In this document: positions 49,950 through 60,116 of the stretch, piece after piece
Layout: each line of letters begins with the position of its first letter
Numbering within the stretch: position 1 is the first letter of the stretch
Assembly (NCBI GenBank): GCA_934229395.1
Contig: CAKQDL010000002.1
Span: 3,470 to 67,469 of the forward strand
Source of the DNA: an uncultured Peptococcaceae bacterium
GTDB taxonomy: Bacteria > Bacillota > Peptococcia > Peptococcales > Peptococcaceae
DNA length: 64,000 bases
Direction: 5' to 3'
The notes under the pieces: model-generated
Databases searched by the model: none
Seen by the model: only the letters and a program-made list of their open reading frames with translations
What the model was told of the DNA's origin: nothing
Position numbers and translations under genes: made by a program

Positions 49950-50424
49950 ATTAGCCGTAACTGTAGAAAATAACCCTGGTGTATTGTCGAGAATTTCTGG
50001 TCTGTTCTCTCGCCGTGGCTACAACATTGATTCTCTGGTTGTAAGCGACACAGAGGATCCAACCGTTTCACGTATGACCATTGTTGTACGTGGCGATGAA
50101 GTGATTATTGAACAGGTAACCAAACAGCTCCATAAGCTGATTGATGTTATTAAAGTCAACGACATCACCAATGAAGATATTGTAGAACGACAGCTTCTTA
50201 TGATTCGCGTGTCCTGCGACCGCGATACCAGAGGAGAAATTAAGACCTTGATGGATATTTTCCATGCGAGAATCATCGACGTAGGTCGTCGCTCCATGAT
50301 TATTGAAGCAACTGGCGATGATGGCAAAATTGAAGCCATCCTTAAAACCTTGAGACCATTCGGTATTCAAGAAATTGTAAAAACTGGGGCAAGCGCAATG
50401 GTTCGTAGCCCAAAAGAAAAGTGA
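49939..50424 (+). CDS. ilvN: Acetolactate synthase small (regulatory) subunit
   Basis: 161 residues with an N-terminal ACT domain ([31 protein letters not shown]) and the standard C-terminal domain ([15 protein letters not shown]). It binds valine and activates the large subunit. The ATG at 49939 is preferred over a TTG at 49933; GGGGG upstream in the ilvB coding end serves as ribosome site. Confidence 0.93.
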   Translation: [161 protein letters not shown]

Positions 50425-50462
50425 TAATCGACCGATTTTTTTCGGTGGACTATATATTGTAA

Positions 50463-51494
<1,032 letters not shown>

Positions 51495-51549
51495 TCTTAA
51501 ACAATAATACCCGTTGCCCTGTGAATAAAAAGTAAGGATGGTGTAGCTG

Positions 51550-53199
51550 TTGAACGGCGCAGAAATTTTGGTTCAAGCACTGCTTGATGAAGGCGTAACA
51601 GATGTTTTCGGATATCCTGGTGGTGCCTTGCTAGAAATATTTGACGCTCTAGAAAAGAGCCCTATTAATAATGTCCTTGCTCGACAGGAACAGGGCGCGG
51701 TACATGAAGCGAGTGGCTACGCCCGCGCGAAGGATACCGTGGGCGTATGCATTGCAACAAGTGGCCCAGGGGCCACCAATATGGTTACTGGTATTGCCAC
51801 AGCCTATATGGACTCTATTCCTCTTGTTGCTATTACAGGCAACGTGCCAAAGAAACTCATTGGTACCGATGCCTTCCAAGAAATTGATATCACAGGCATT
51901 TCAACGCCTATCACAAAGTACAATATTTTGGTACAAAACGCAGAGGATCTCCCTAAAATCATCGCTGAAGCCTTCTACATTGCAAAATCTGGACGTCCGG
52001 GACCGGTTTTAATCGATATTCCTCGTGATGTTTCCCAACAAAAGGTAGAAAGCTATGAACGATGGGATAAGGTAGATATCCGAAGCTATAAGCCAACTGT
52101 GTATGGCCATGCTGGCATGATTAAACGCGCTGTTAAGGCAATTGCTGAGGCTGAGCGTATGGTTATTATTGCTGGTGGTGGTGTCAATACAGCTGGTGCC
52201 ACCAAAGAAGTGCTTGACCTTGCCGAAAGCAAGAATTGTCCAATCGTTTGTACCATGATGGGATTGGGTAGTGTGCCAGCAAGCAGCCCTTATGTGGTGG
52301 GGATGCTTGGCACCTATGGCAACCAAGAAGCAAATACCTTGGTGCGTCAAGCCGATGTCATTTTGGCCATTGGGACCCGTTTTGATGACCGTATCATCAA
52401 CGCGCCAAATCTTTTTGCGCCAAACAGCTTTATCATTCATGTGGACGTGGATCCTGCTGAAATTGGTAAAAATATCACACCGGATATTCCGGTTGTAGGT
52501 GATGCCAAGCAGGTTATGCTGCAATTGGCAGATGCCATTCAACGCAAGGATTCCGAAATGGTAATCTGTAACTATTTGACGAAGGCAAAGGCTAGCCCTG
52601 AGCCTGACCGCATTGTGCCAAAAGTGTTGCGCGCCATTAGCGCAAAGGTTGATCCAGCGCATAGCTTCTTTACCACCGATGTTGGTCAGCACCAGGTTTG
52701 GGCGGCCAATTATCTCAAGTGTGAAACGCCGCACCAGTTTATTTCTTCCTGTGGTCTAGGGACCATGGGGTATGGCATCCCAGCAGCGGCAGGTGCTCAA
52801 AAAGCACGCCCAGATGCTACTGTTATTGCTGTTACTGGTGATGGTAGCTTCCAGATGGGTATGTATGAGCTAGGGACGATTATGGAGCAGAATTTACCTG
52901 TAAAGGTGCTGCTCTTTAATAACAGAACCCTTGGTATGGTTCGTCAGCTTCAATATCACTACGTTGGCAAGCGTTATTCCAACGTTCTCTTTACAGCTGA
53001 TATTGACTTCTCGAAAATTTTTGAGGCGTATGGGTTTAATACTTATCGCATCAATTCAGAGGAAGAAATCGAGGAGGCTCTTAACGCAGCGTTGGCAGAT
53101 CCAAAATGCGTGCTTATTGAATGCACTGTACCAATGGAAGACAATTGCTCGCCTATTACTCTTGCGGGTGCGGACATTGATGACATGGTTGAATGTTAA
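51550..53199 (+). CDS. ilvB: Acetolactate synthase large subunit (second copy)
   Basis: 549 residues starting with TTG, a full-length paralogue of the 48264 gene. Catalytic E47 in RQEQGAVHEASGYARAKD; ThDP motif GDGSFQMG...NNRTLGMV. Both copies keep the active-site residues, but this one has no adjacent small subunit. It could share IlvN, or work without regulation like a catabolic synthase. It ends the ilvB-ilvN-ilvC-ilvB array, and a terminator follows. Confidence 0.9.
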   Translation: MNGAEILVQALLDEGVTDVFGYPGGALLEIFDALEKSPINNVLARQEQGAVHEASGYARAKDTVGVCIATSGPGATNMVTGIATAYMDSIPLVAITGNVPKKLIGTDAFQEIDITGISTPITKYNILVQNAEDLPKIIAEAFYIAKSGRPGPVLIDIPRDVSQQKVESYERWDKVDIRSYKPTVYGHAGMIKRAVKAIAEAERMVIIAGGGVNTAGATKEVLDLAESKNCPIVCTMMGLGSVPASSPYVVGMLGTYGNQEANTLVRQADVILAIGTRFDDRIINAPNLFAPNSFIIHVDVDPAEIGKNITPDIPVVGDAKQVMLQLADAIQRKDSEMVICNYLTKAKASPEPDRIVPKVLRAISAKVDPAHSFFTTDVGQHQVWAANYLKCETPHQFISSCGLGTMGYGIPAAAGAQKARPDATVIAVTGDGSFQMGMYELGTIMEQNLPVKVLLFNNRTLGMVRQLQYHYVGKRYSNVLFTADIDFSKIFEAYGFNTYRINSEEEIEEALNAALADPKCVLIECTVPMEDNCSPITLAGADIDDMVEC

Positions 53200-53210
53200 A
53201 GGATATGTAA

Positions 53211-53250
53211 AGAAACTGCAGCTGGCAACGGCTGCAGTTTCTTTGTGTTT
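53211..53250 (+). terminator. Terminator of the ilv operon
   Basis: AGAAACTGCAGC/GCTGCAGTTTCT, then TTGTGTTT. Confidence 0.85.
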
Positions 53251-53295
53251 AAGAAAATAAATTAAAATAAAGCGTTGTAATCTCTCTTTGTCCTC

Positions 53296-53323
53296 TTGAC
53301 AAGGATGAATTTTTTTCTATAAT
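53296..53323 (+). promoter_or_regulatory. Promoter of the thrR-like/hom/thrB/lysC operon
   Basis: Perfect TTGACA and TATAAT with a 16-base spacer; the strongest promoter in the window. Confidence 0.85.
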
Positions 53324-53334
53324 ATCCTTATATA

Positions 53335-53350
53335 GCGGATGTTCATCCGC
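53335..53350 (+). promoter_or_regulatory. Inverted repeat just after the transcription start of the hom operon
   Basis: GCGGATG-TT-CATCCGC, a perfect 16-base palindrome centred about 12 bases after the expected start site. A repressor operator is plausible, perhaps for the regulator the operon itself encodes. Confidence 0.5.
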
Positions 53351-53376
53351 CGTAAATAGACGAGGAGAGAGGCAAG

Positions 53377-53829
53377 ATGAAAGAAAACATCAATTATAAA
53401 CGTTATATCGTTGACGAGCGCATTTTGCCAGAAGCGATTTTAAAGACAGCTCAAACAAAAGAATTGTTAGCAAAATTTCCTGGGCTGACCATTAACGAAG
53501 CGGTAAAGCAGGTTGGCTTGAGCCGAAGTGCCTTCTATAAATACAGAGATGGCATTTATCCATTTTATGAGGCAACGAAGGAAAAGCTTATAACGATTCA
53601 AATCAATATGGAACACGAAGTTGGCATTCTTTCTAGCTGCTTGAATACCATTGCAGGCTCTGGTGCCAACATTTTGACCATCAACCAAGGTATTCCTACA
53701 GAAGGCATTGCACGAGCAACGATATCCTTCGAGTTGCATCAAGAGCAACGCTATAACTTGGAAATGATGCTCGATGCCTTATATGATATTCCTGGCGTGC
53801 TCAAGGTTGAGCCGATTGGACAAAATTAA
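53377..53829 (+). CDS. UPF0735 ACT-domain regulator (ThrR/PheB-like)
   Basis: 150 residues: an N-terminal helix-turn-helix-like part (TINEAVKQVGLSRSAFYKYRDGI) and a C-terminal ACT domain (about 70-150, QINMEHEVGILSSCLNTIAGSG). In B. subtilis the protein of this family, ThrR, is a DNA-binding regulator of threonine-pathway genes including hom. Here it is the first gene in front of hom and thrB, which fits that role and suggests autoregulation. Confidence 0.87.
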   Translation: MKENINYKRYIVDERILPEAILKTAQTKELLAKFPGLTINEAVKQVGLSRSAFYKYRDGIYPFYEATKEKLITIQINMEHEVGILSSCLNTIAGSGANILTINQGIPTEGIARATISFELHQEQRYNLEMMLDALYDIPGVLKVEPIGQN

Positions 53830-53850
53830 ATTAGGAAGTGGAGGCGACGT

Positions 53851-55158
53851 ATGGAAAACAAAACGATTCAAGTTGCACTTTTGGGCATGGGGACCGTTGG
53901 TTCCGGTGTTTATGAAGTCATTGAAAAATTACAAAAGAACAATTTTAAAAACAAGGTTGGTGCCGATGTGCAAGTGAAGCGCATCTTGGTGCGAAACCCT
54001 AAGAAATATGAAAATATGGTGGAAGCCCACACTATTTTGACCACCGATTGGCAAGACATTGTAAACGATGATGATATTGCCATTGTTATTGAGGTGATGG
54101 GCGGCATTGAACCAGCACGCACCTATTTAACAGAAGCCTTAAAGGCTGGCAAAAACATCGTCAGTGCCAACAAGGACCTTATTGCTGTTCATGGCAGAGA
54201 GCTTGAAGCCTTGGCTGCTGAAATGAAAAAGGATTTTCGTTATGAAGCCTCTGCGTTGGGCGCTATTCCAATTGTGCAGCCTCTTAAGGAAAACCTTGCA
54301 GCCAACCATTTTGGCGAAATCGTTGGTATCATGAACGGTACCACCAACTATATTTTGTCGAATATGTGCGACAAGGGCCTGAGCTTTGAAGAAGCCTTGG
54401 CTGAAGCAACTGAACTCGGCTATGCAGAAGCAGATCCTACTGCAGACATTGAAGGATTGGATGCAGGGCGTAAGGTTGCTATTTTGGCCAACATTGCCTT
54501 CCACACACCAGTTGTCTTTGATGATGTGCACGTAGAAGGCATTACAAAAATCTCTAAGCTTGATATGGCCTTTGCGGAATCCATCGGCTGCGTGATTAAG
54601 CTTTTGGGGATTGTTACAAAGCTCGAGGACGGCTTGGTGCTCAGTGTGCATCCGGCTATTATTGCCAAGAGCCATCCTCTTGCAAGTGTCAGCGGCTCCT
54701 TCAACGCTGTGTTTGTAACGGGTGATGCTGTTGACGAAGCCATGTTCTATGGTCGTGGTGCAGGGAAGCTGCCTACAGCAAGCGCTGTTGTGGGTGACGT
54801 GATTGACGTATGCCGCGATATCAACTATGGTTGCGAAGGTCGCATTGGTGATTACACCTACGAAAACATTCCTATTAAACCAATGAACGAAACAAAGAGC
54901 CGCTTCTATGTGCGTCTTATGATTGAAGACAAGCCAGGCGTTTTGGCTGAAATTGGCGCTTGCTTTGGTAAACACGATGTATCTATTGCACAGGTTCAGC
55001 AAAAGGGCGCCGGTGATCATGAAAAAGCAGAATTCATTGTGATTACCCACGAAGTGCAGGAAGCCAAATTTGACCTAGCCATTGAAGAAGCAAAGAACAC
55101 CCCTTGCGTGCATCAAATTGAAAATGTCATTCGTATTTATGGAGGTTTGCCACAATGA
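53851..55158 (+). CDS. hom: Homoserine dehydrogenase
   Basis: NAD(P)H-dependent reduction of aspartate semialdehyde to homoserine; 435 residues. N-terminal GMGTVGSGVYEVI dinucleotide fold, VEVMGGIEPA, SANKDLIA, catalytic-domain MNGTTNYIL and EADPTADIEG-DAGRK. A C-terminal ACT domain (from about 350, VRLMIEDKPGVLAEIG) allows threonine feedback. It follows the regulator by 21 bases and overlaps thrB by four. Confidence 0.95.
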   Translation: MENKTIQVALLGMGTVGSGVYEVIEKLQKNNFKNKVGADVQVKRILVRNPKKYENMVEAHTILTTDWQDIVNDDDIAIVIEVMGGIEPARTYLTEALKAGKNIVSANKDLIAVHGRELEALAAEMKKDFRYEASALGAIPIVQPLKENLAANHFGEIVGIMNGTTNYILSNMCDKGLSFEEALAEATELGYAEADPTADIEGLDAGRKVAILANIAFHTPVVFDDVHVEGITKISKLDMAFAESIGCVIKLLGIVTKLEDGLVLSVHPAIIAKSHPLASVSGSFNAVFVTGDAVDEAMFYGRGAGKLPTASAVVGDVIDVCRDINYGCEGRIGDYTYENIPIKPMNETKSRFYVRLMIEDKPGVLAEIGACFGKHDVSIAQVQQKGAGDHEKAEFIVITHEVQEAKFDLAIEEAKNTPCVHQIENVIRIYGGLPQ

Positions 55159-56111
55159 ATATGAGAGATTGGTTTGGCGAGGCGCCGCAGATTGTTATCA
55201 AAACACCTGCCACATCGGCCAATATGGGCCCAGGCTTTGACTGCTTGGGGATGGCTGTTGATTTATATAATGAGCTTTGGATTAAGGTTTTAACAGATGA
55301 TGAAGAACCTACAATTACCATTGAAGGCTACGGAGAAGGTAGTGCCGAGGCTTTGGACAACCTCATTTACCAAACCTATCTTGATGCCTTTAGAAAAACT
55401 GGCAACAAAGCGCCAAAGCTAAAGATGCATTGCATCAACCGTGTGCCCTTTGCACGCGGCCTGGGCTCTAGCTCTGCTGCAGCGGTGAGCGGTCTTGTGG
55501 CTGCTCAGGTGGTGAGCGAAGGCTTTTTCTCAGAGGATGATATGATTCAAATGGCCACGGCCATCGATGGCCATCCAGACAACGTTTTGCCTGCACTTTT
55601 GGGTGGGGTCGTCATTGGCGCCACCAACCACGAAGGCAAAATGATTGCAAAAAAAATGGCTCCTCCAGAAGGCTTATACACCTACGCACTCATCCCAGAC
55701 TATCCTCTTGCTACCTCCAAGGCACGCGCGGCGATGCCGGATGGTTACAGCAGAGAAGATGTGGTGTATAATTTAGGTCACCTGGGTCTTTTGGTGGCAG
55801 CCTTGGCAACGGGTGACTTGGGGCTTTTGAAGGACGCCTTTTCTGACCGCGTCCATGAGCCATACCGCCTGCCACTTATGCCAGGCATTGAAGAGGCGAA
55901 AGCCATTGCACTAGAAAAAGGTGCTGTGGCAGCCCTTGTGAGTGGTGCGGGATCAACAATGCTTATTGTAAGCGATAAGCAAATGGATTTTAGCGACACC
56001 AAAAAAGCGCTAGAAGAAAAGGGCTATGGCTCACAATTATTAGAAGTTGCGCCAATTAAGGATGGCGCCAAGTGTTATATGAATGGAGTGGAACTAGAAC
56101 TATGGCATTAA
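55155..56111 (+). CDS. thrB: Homoserine kinase
   Basis: GHMP kinase, 318 residues, making O-phosphohomoserine for threonine. Motif 1 PATSANMGPGFDCLGMAV; ATP-binding motif 2 PFARGLGSSSAAAVSGL (about 97-113); motif 3 VAALVSGAGSTMLIV. The ATG lies nine bases after GGAGG in the hom coding end (ATGA overlap). Threonine synthase (thrC) is not in the window. Confidence 0.93.
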   Translation: MNMRDWFGEAPQIVIKTPATSANMGPGFDCLGMAVDLYNELWIKVLTDDEEPTITIEGYGEGSAEALDNLIYQTYLDAFRKTGNKAPKLKMHCINRVPFARGLGSSSAAAVSGLVAAQVVSEGFFSEDDMIQMATAIDGHPDNVLPALLGGVVIGATNHEGKMIAKKMAPPEGLYTYALIPDYPLATSKARAAMPDGYSREDVVYNLGHLGLLVAALATGDLGLLKDAFSDRVHEPYRLPLMPGIEEAKAIALEKGAVAALVSGAGSTMLIVSDKQMDFSDTKKALEEKGYGSQLLEVAPIKDGAKCYMNGVELELWH

Positions 56112-57331
56112 TTGTACAAAAATACGGCGGCACCTCTGTCGCTGACCCTGAACGTGTAAAATTTGTCGCAGAACACGTGGCAAAAACCAAACGCGCTGGC
56201 AACGACGTGGTTGTCGTTGTATCTGCACCAGCAGGTATGACAGATGATTTGACACACCGTGCTGCACTGATTACAGATATGCCAAATCCCCGTGAAATGG
56301 ATATGCTTTTGTCTACCGGTGAACAAATTTCCATCGCCCTTACTGCTCTTGCTTTACATGAGCTCGGTGTTGGCGCTATTTCCTTCACTGGTCCACAGGT
56401 ATGCATCCGTACCGACGATGCACACCAAAAGGCACGCATTATGGACATCAACGCCAACAAGATTGGCCATGAACTCGCTCAAGGCAACGTTGTTGTTGTA
56501 GCTGGCTTCCAAGGCATTGATAACAATGGTGAAATCACAACCCTCGGCCGTGGTGGCTCTGATACAACAGCTGTTGCTATTGCAGCAGCCATTGGCGCTG
56601 ACGTGTGCGAAATTTATACTGACGTTGATGGCGTTTATACCGCCGATCCACGCGTGGTACCAAACGCAACCAAGCTCGCCAAAATTTCTTATGATGAAAT
56701 GCTTGAGCTTGCCAGCCTAGGCGCCAAGGTATTGCATCCAAGATCTGTTGAAGTGGCAAAATTACATGATGTAAAGCTGGCTGTACGTTCTAGCTTTAAT
56801 ACCCATATAGGAGGAACTTACGTGGTTAAATCAGAAGAAATCGAAAAAGAGTATGCGGTCACCGGTATTGCTTGTGACAAAAATGTAGCAAAGGTAGCAA
56901 TTTTGGGTGTAGAAGACCGTCCTGGTATTGCTGCAGAAGTGTTTGCTGCTCTTAGCGCAGAAAAAATCAACGTTGACATGATCATCCAAAGTGCTGAAGT
57001 CAACAACCTCAACGACATTGTATTCACCATTCCTAAGTCTGATGCAAAGCGCTGCAAGCTCATCATTGAAAACCTCAAGAGCACCTTGGATTATCGCGAA
57101 GCCTTTGTTGATGACAACGTGGTAAAAATTTCTGCTGTTGGCGCAGGTATGGTTGGCGCTCACGGTGTGGCTGCTCGTATGTTCAGTGCCCTTCGCGATG
57201 CAGGCATCAACATTGACCTTATTGGTACCTCTGAAGTGAAAATTTCCGTTGTAATCAAAAAGGACGAAGAGCTCCTCAAGAAGGGCATGCAAGCCATTCA
57301 CGACGCTTTTGAACTCGATACCATTGAATAA
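56102..57331 (+). CDS. lysC: Aspartate kinase (alpha subunit)
   Basis: First step of the aspartate family; 409 residues. Kinase domain 1-235 with VQKYGGTSVADPERV, STGEQIS and TLGRGGSDTTAVAIAAA; two ACT domains after about 265 (AILGVEDRPGIAAEVF and ISAVGAGMVGAHGVAARMF). Length and layout match B. subtilis aspartokinase II. The start at 56102 lies in the thrB end (10-base overlap). An internal ribosome site produces a candidate beta subunit (56822-57331). Confidence 0.94.
   Translation: MALIVQKYGGTSVADPERVKFVAEHVAKTKRAGNDVVVVVSAPAGMTDDLTHRAALITDMPNPREMDMLLSTGEQISIALTALALHELGVGAISFTGPQVCIRTDDAHQKARIMDINANKIGHELAQGNVVVVAGFQGIDNNGEITTLGRGGSDTTAVAIAAAIGADVCEIYTDVDGVYTADPRVVPNATKLAKISYDEMLELASLGAKVLHPRSVEVAKLHDVKLAVRSSFNTHIGGTYVVKSEEIEKEYAVTGIACDKNVAKVAILGVEDRPGIAAEVFAALSAEKINVDMIIQSAEVNNLNDIVFTIPKSDAKRCKLIIENLKSTLDYREAFVDDNVVKISAVGAGMVGAHGVAARMFSALRDAGINIDLIGTSEVKISVVIKKDEELLKKGMQAIHDAFELDTIE
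56822..57331 (+). CDS. lysC: Aspartate kinase beta subunit from internal in-frame start
   Basis: Inside lysC a strong TAGGAGGA (56808-56815) stands seven bases before an in-frame GTG at 56822, corresponding to residue 241 of 409. Translation from there gives 169 residues holding only the regulatory ACT domains. B. subtilis and other aspartokinase II genes make their beta subunit in just this way, at nearly the same residue. Inferred, not proved. Confidence 0.7.
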   Translation: MVKSEEIEKEYAVTGIACDKNVAKVAILGVEDRPGIAAEVFAALSAEKINVDMIIQSAEVNNLNDIVFTIPKSDAKRCKLIIENLKSTLDYREAFVDDNVVKISAVGAGMVGAHGVAARMFSALRDAGINIDLIGTSEVKISVVIKKDEELLKKGMQAIHDAFELDTIE

Positions 57332-57338
57332 AACTTTA

Positions 57339-57363
57339 GGCCGGGGCAACCCGGTCTTTTTTT
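57339..57363 (+). terminator. Terminator after lysC
   Basis: GGCCGGG-GCAA-CCCGGTC followed by seven T. Confidence 0.9.
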
Positions 57364-57409
57364 GTGAACAGTTTGCGGAATTTGCCTATTTAATTTAAGG
57401 AAAACGGAT

Positions 57410-57418
57410 TGGTATAAT
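57410..57418 (+). promoter_or_regulatory. Extended -10 promoter of the YhgE/Pip gene
   Basis: TGGTATAAT (TGn plus perfect TATAAT), with TTAATT 17 bases upstream. Confidence 0.55.
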
Positions 57419-57446
57419 GGTTGTCATAAATCTATAGAAGGTGTAA

Positions 57447-59657
57447 ATGATGAAGAATCCATTTAAAAAGCGGGCAGGCGTGCGTGAAACGTTGGACCTT
57501 ACAAAGCTTTTATTTATCGCGCAGATGAAACCAATGTACAAAAATCTCGCAGCTGGCCTGGTATGCTTGGGGCTTTTGGTCCTACCACCACTCTATGCGT
57601 GGTTCAACATTGCCTCGAACTGGTCGCCTTATGATAAAACGTCCAACCTTAAAGTAGCAGTGACGAGCCTTGATAAGGGAACAGAGATTGAAGGGGTGTC
57701 CATTAATATAGGCGATGAAATTGTCAAAGCCTTAAAGGCCAACGACAAAATAGGCTGGCAGTTCGTGTCTTACGAAGAAGGGCAAAAGGCGGTAGAATCG
57801 GGCGATTATTATGCGGCCCTTGTGATTCCTAAAAACTTTTCGGCGCAAATCACTGGCTTTTTGCATGGCAACACCAAGCAGGGGCAAATAGAGTATTATA
57901 TCAACGAGAAGCAAAATGCCATATCCACAAAAATTATGGGCACAGGGATGGATACAGTGGCCTCAGAGATTGATAAAACCTTCATCGAAACAGTGACGGA
58001 CATTGTCTTGAACACGCTGAAGGTGGCGGACAGCGAATTTGCCGAGTATAAGCCCTCGCTTTTAAAGATGGTCGATACCATGGATTTGGCATCGGAAAAC
58101 ATGACCTTGCTTGTGGTCAACATGAATGATTTTGAAAAAATGCTCGATCAGATGGATGCGCTTGCAGACGATGCGCAAAGTGTGTTGCCAAAGGCGAGTG
58201 AGGCTCTAAGGGATGCCTCAGACTTGACCTTGGAGGCGCAAAACAGCCTACAGGAAACGAAATCAACAGTTGGGGATATTGAAAGACTGTTGGGTCAAAG
58301 CGTAAACGGCCTGGGTGTGTTTGCTAGTGACCTAGAAGGGCTAGGGCGTAGTCTGAGAGGTCTAGGGGATGAGGATGAAGAGGTTGTAAAGTCAAAGCTT
58401 GAGGAAAGCATTGACAGCGTGAACGCCTTGCGCGACCATACGGGAACGCTTGCGGATAATTTAAACCGTTTCAATGCGATGCTGCCAGAAAGCTCGAAAG
58501 TCCTTACTGATTTTGTAGAAAAACTGGATGCCCTAGACGCAAATCTAGAGAGCGCCTGCAACCAGTTGATGGACTTGCGTGATGAGCTTGAAAGCAGCAA
58601 GGAAGGCGCGGATGCCATTGCGAGCAAGGCCGCGGCCGTGCTTTCTGAGACTGCGGGCGACACAACAGACGCTTTAAATAGCTACAACAGCAGGGTGTCT
58701 GCCTCCCTTAAAAGCTCAGCCAATCAAATGAACAAGACCTTGGATGCCACCTATAAGGTATTGCAGGATGTGTCCGGACTCGTTCCGGTGATGGACAGCA
58801 CTCTAGGCACCGTTCGCAGCATGGAGCCTGTGGGAAAAGACACCATCGAACACCTAAAAACCATTATAGAAAACACGCAGAAAAAACTGGATGAGCAAAC
58901 CAAAAGCTTAAAAGAGTTATCGGAGGATGAAAAGGTCGATAAGATGGTTGCGTTCATCCAACAGGACGCCCAAAAGCAAAGCGAATTTTTGAGCAGCCCG
59001 GTCAAGCTTCATACCAATCGTATGTATCCTGTGGAAAATTATGGCAGCGGTATGTCACCTTTTTATACAACCTTGGCGATTTGGGTAGGGTGCCTGCTTA
59101 TGATGGCTATGATTAGCCCCATCAACGAAAAGGGCGAGGAGGCATATCCTGAGGCAGGCGTAACGCCGATGTATTTGTCGCGCCTTTTGCTTTATCAAAT
59201 TGTTTCTGTCTTTCAATGCCTCATTATTGCTCTTGGGGATTTGTTTATTTTGAAAGTTGACTGTATGCATCCGGTGCTCTTTGTGTTATTATGTATTTTA
59301 ATTGGCCAGATTTTCTCGATTTTCATTTTTTCGCTGGTATTTACCTTTTCGGCTATTGGTAAGGCCATGGCGATTGTTGTGCTGGTGCTGCAAATTGCGG
59401 CCAGCGGTGGGACTTTTCCAATGGAAATGACGCCACCGCTCTTCCAAATGATTCATCCACTTTTGCCGTTTACCTATTGCATAGGTGCCATGCGAGAAAT
59501 TTGTTTTGGCATATATGAGCCGGCACTTGTTTTGGATTTATCGGTCATGGCAATGATTCCGATTCTCTCCGTAGCTGTTGTGGTCATTTTTGGACCAGTA
59601 TTTAGAAAATTTGTCCATCTATTTGAAACATCAATGAAAAACAGCGGATTGATGTAA
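57447..59657 (+). CDS. YhgE/Pip domain membrane protein
   Basis: 736 residues. One span near residues 35-55 with PPLYAWFNIASNWSPY, the YhgE/Pip N-terminal motif. Then about 430 extracellular residues rich in heptad-like sequence and repeated SxDxLN-type helices (long coiled coil, about 190-500), then five or six spans in an ABC-2-like C-terminal domain (from about 535). Relatives include the Lactococcus phage infection protein Pip and YhgE proteins; transport of an envelope polymer or protein is guessed. Two tandem ATGs at 57447/57450. Confidence 0.83.
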   Translation: MMKNPFKKRAGVRETLDLTKLLFIAQMKPMYKNLAAGLVCLGLLVLPPLYAWFNIASNWSPYDKTSNLKVAVTSLDKGTEIEGVSINIGDEIVKALKANDKIGWQFVSYEEGQKAVESGDYYAALVIPKNFSAQITGFLHGNTKQGQIEYYINEKQNAISTKIMGTGMDTVASEIDKTFIETVTDIVLNTLKVADSEFAEYKPSLLKMVDTMDLASENMTLLVVNMNDFEKMLDQMDALADDAQSVLPKASEALRDASDLTLEAQNSLQETKSTVGDIERLLGQSVNGLGVFASDLEGLGRSLRGLGDEDEEVVKSKLEESIDSVNALRDHTGTLADNLNRFNAMLPESSKVLTDFVEKLDALDANLESACNQLMDLRDELESSKEGADAIASKAAAVLSETAGDTTDALNSYNSRVSASLKSSANQMNKTLDATYKVLQDVSGLVPVMDSTLGTVRSMEPVGKDTIEHLKTIIENTQKKLDEQTKSLKELSEDEKVDKMVAFIQQDAQKQSEFLSSPVKLHTNRMYPVENYGSGMSPFYTTLAIWVGCLLMMAMISPINEKGEEAYPEAGVTPMYLSRLLLYQIVSVFQCLIIALGDLFILKVDCMHPVLFVLLCILIGQIFSIFIFSLVFTFSAIGKAMAIVVLVLQIAASGGTFPMEMTPPLFQMIHPLLPFTYCIGAMREICFGIYEPALVLDLSVMAMIPILSVAVVVIFGPVFRKFVHLFETSMKNSGLM

Positions 59658-59682
59658 TTTGTAGCAGAAAGGATTTGTATGA

Positions 59683-60078
59683 ATGGCAGTAAAGAAATCT
59701 CGTACAGGTAAGAAAAAAAGACCAGAATATGGTCCTCAAGGCACAAAGAAAAATGAAACACAAAAAACACAGGTGAGCCTCGATCAATTTAGCGGTAACC
59801 CTAAGGCGCGCAAGGCCAACTATGGCGCTATTGCCTGCCTTGTTGTGGCAATGGTTGTGCTTTTGATTGCACCTAATGTTGGTGGCGGCACCTCTATGAC
59901 GAGCATTGTGCTTACGTCGATTGCCTACCTCATGACCGTTTTGGGTGGCGGCCTTATTATGTACACCTCCGATTACATTGAGGAAAAACGTAAGAAGATG
60001 ACACGCATCACAGGTGTTGTCATGATTGTGATTGGCGCCTTTGGTTTGTCCACCATCGCCATGAGTTTGTTTAGATAA
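59683..60078 (+). CDS. Small membrane protein, unknown function
   Basis: 131 residues. The first 45 are basic and disordered (KKSRTGKKKRPEYG...), then three hydrophobic spans (about 49-64, 73-92, 106-128), with the acidic-basic loop YIEEKRKKM between the last two. No family recognised. It starts 25 bases after the YhgE/Pip stop behind AGAAAGGA and ends at a shared terminator, so it is probably cotranscribed with YhgE/Pip. Confidence 0.7.
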   Translation: MAVKKSRTGKKKRPEYGPQGTKKNETQKTQVSLDQFSGNPKARKANYGAIACLVVAMVVLLIAPNVGGGTSMTSIVLTSIAYLMTVLGGGLIMYTSDYIEEKRKKMTRITGVVMIVIGAFGLSTIAMSLFR

Positions 60079-60080
60079 AA

Positions 60081-60116
60081 AAATCGTCCAAGACGGCGCG
60101 TCTTGGACGATTTTTT
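60081..60116. terminator. Bidirectional terminator
   Basis: Perfect arms AAATCGTCCAAGACG/CGTCTTGGACGATTT around GCG, with A and T tracts on both sides; serves the small membrane protein and the converging cyclo-ligase gene. Confidence 0.92.
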
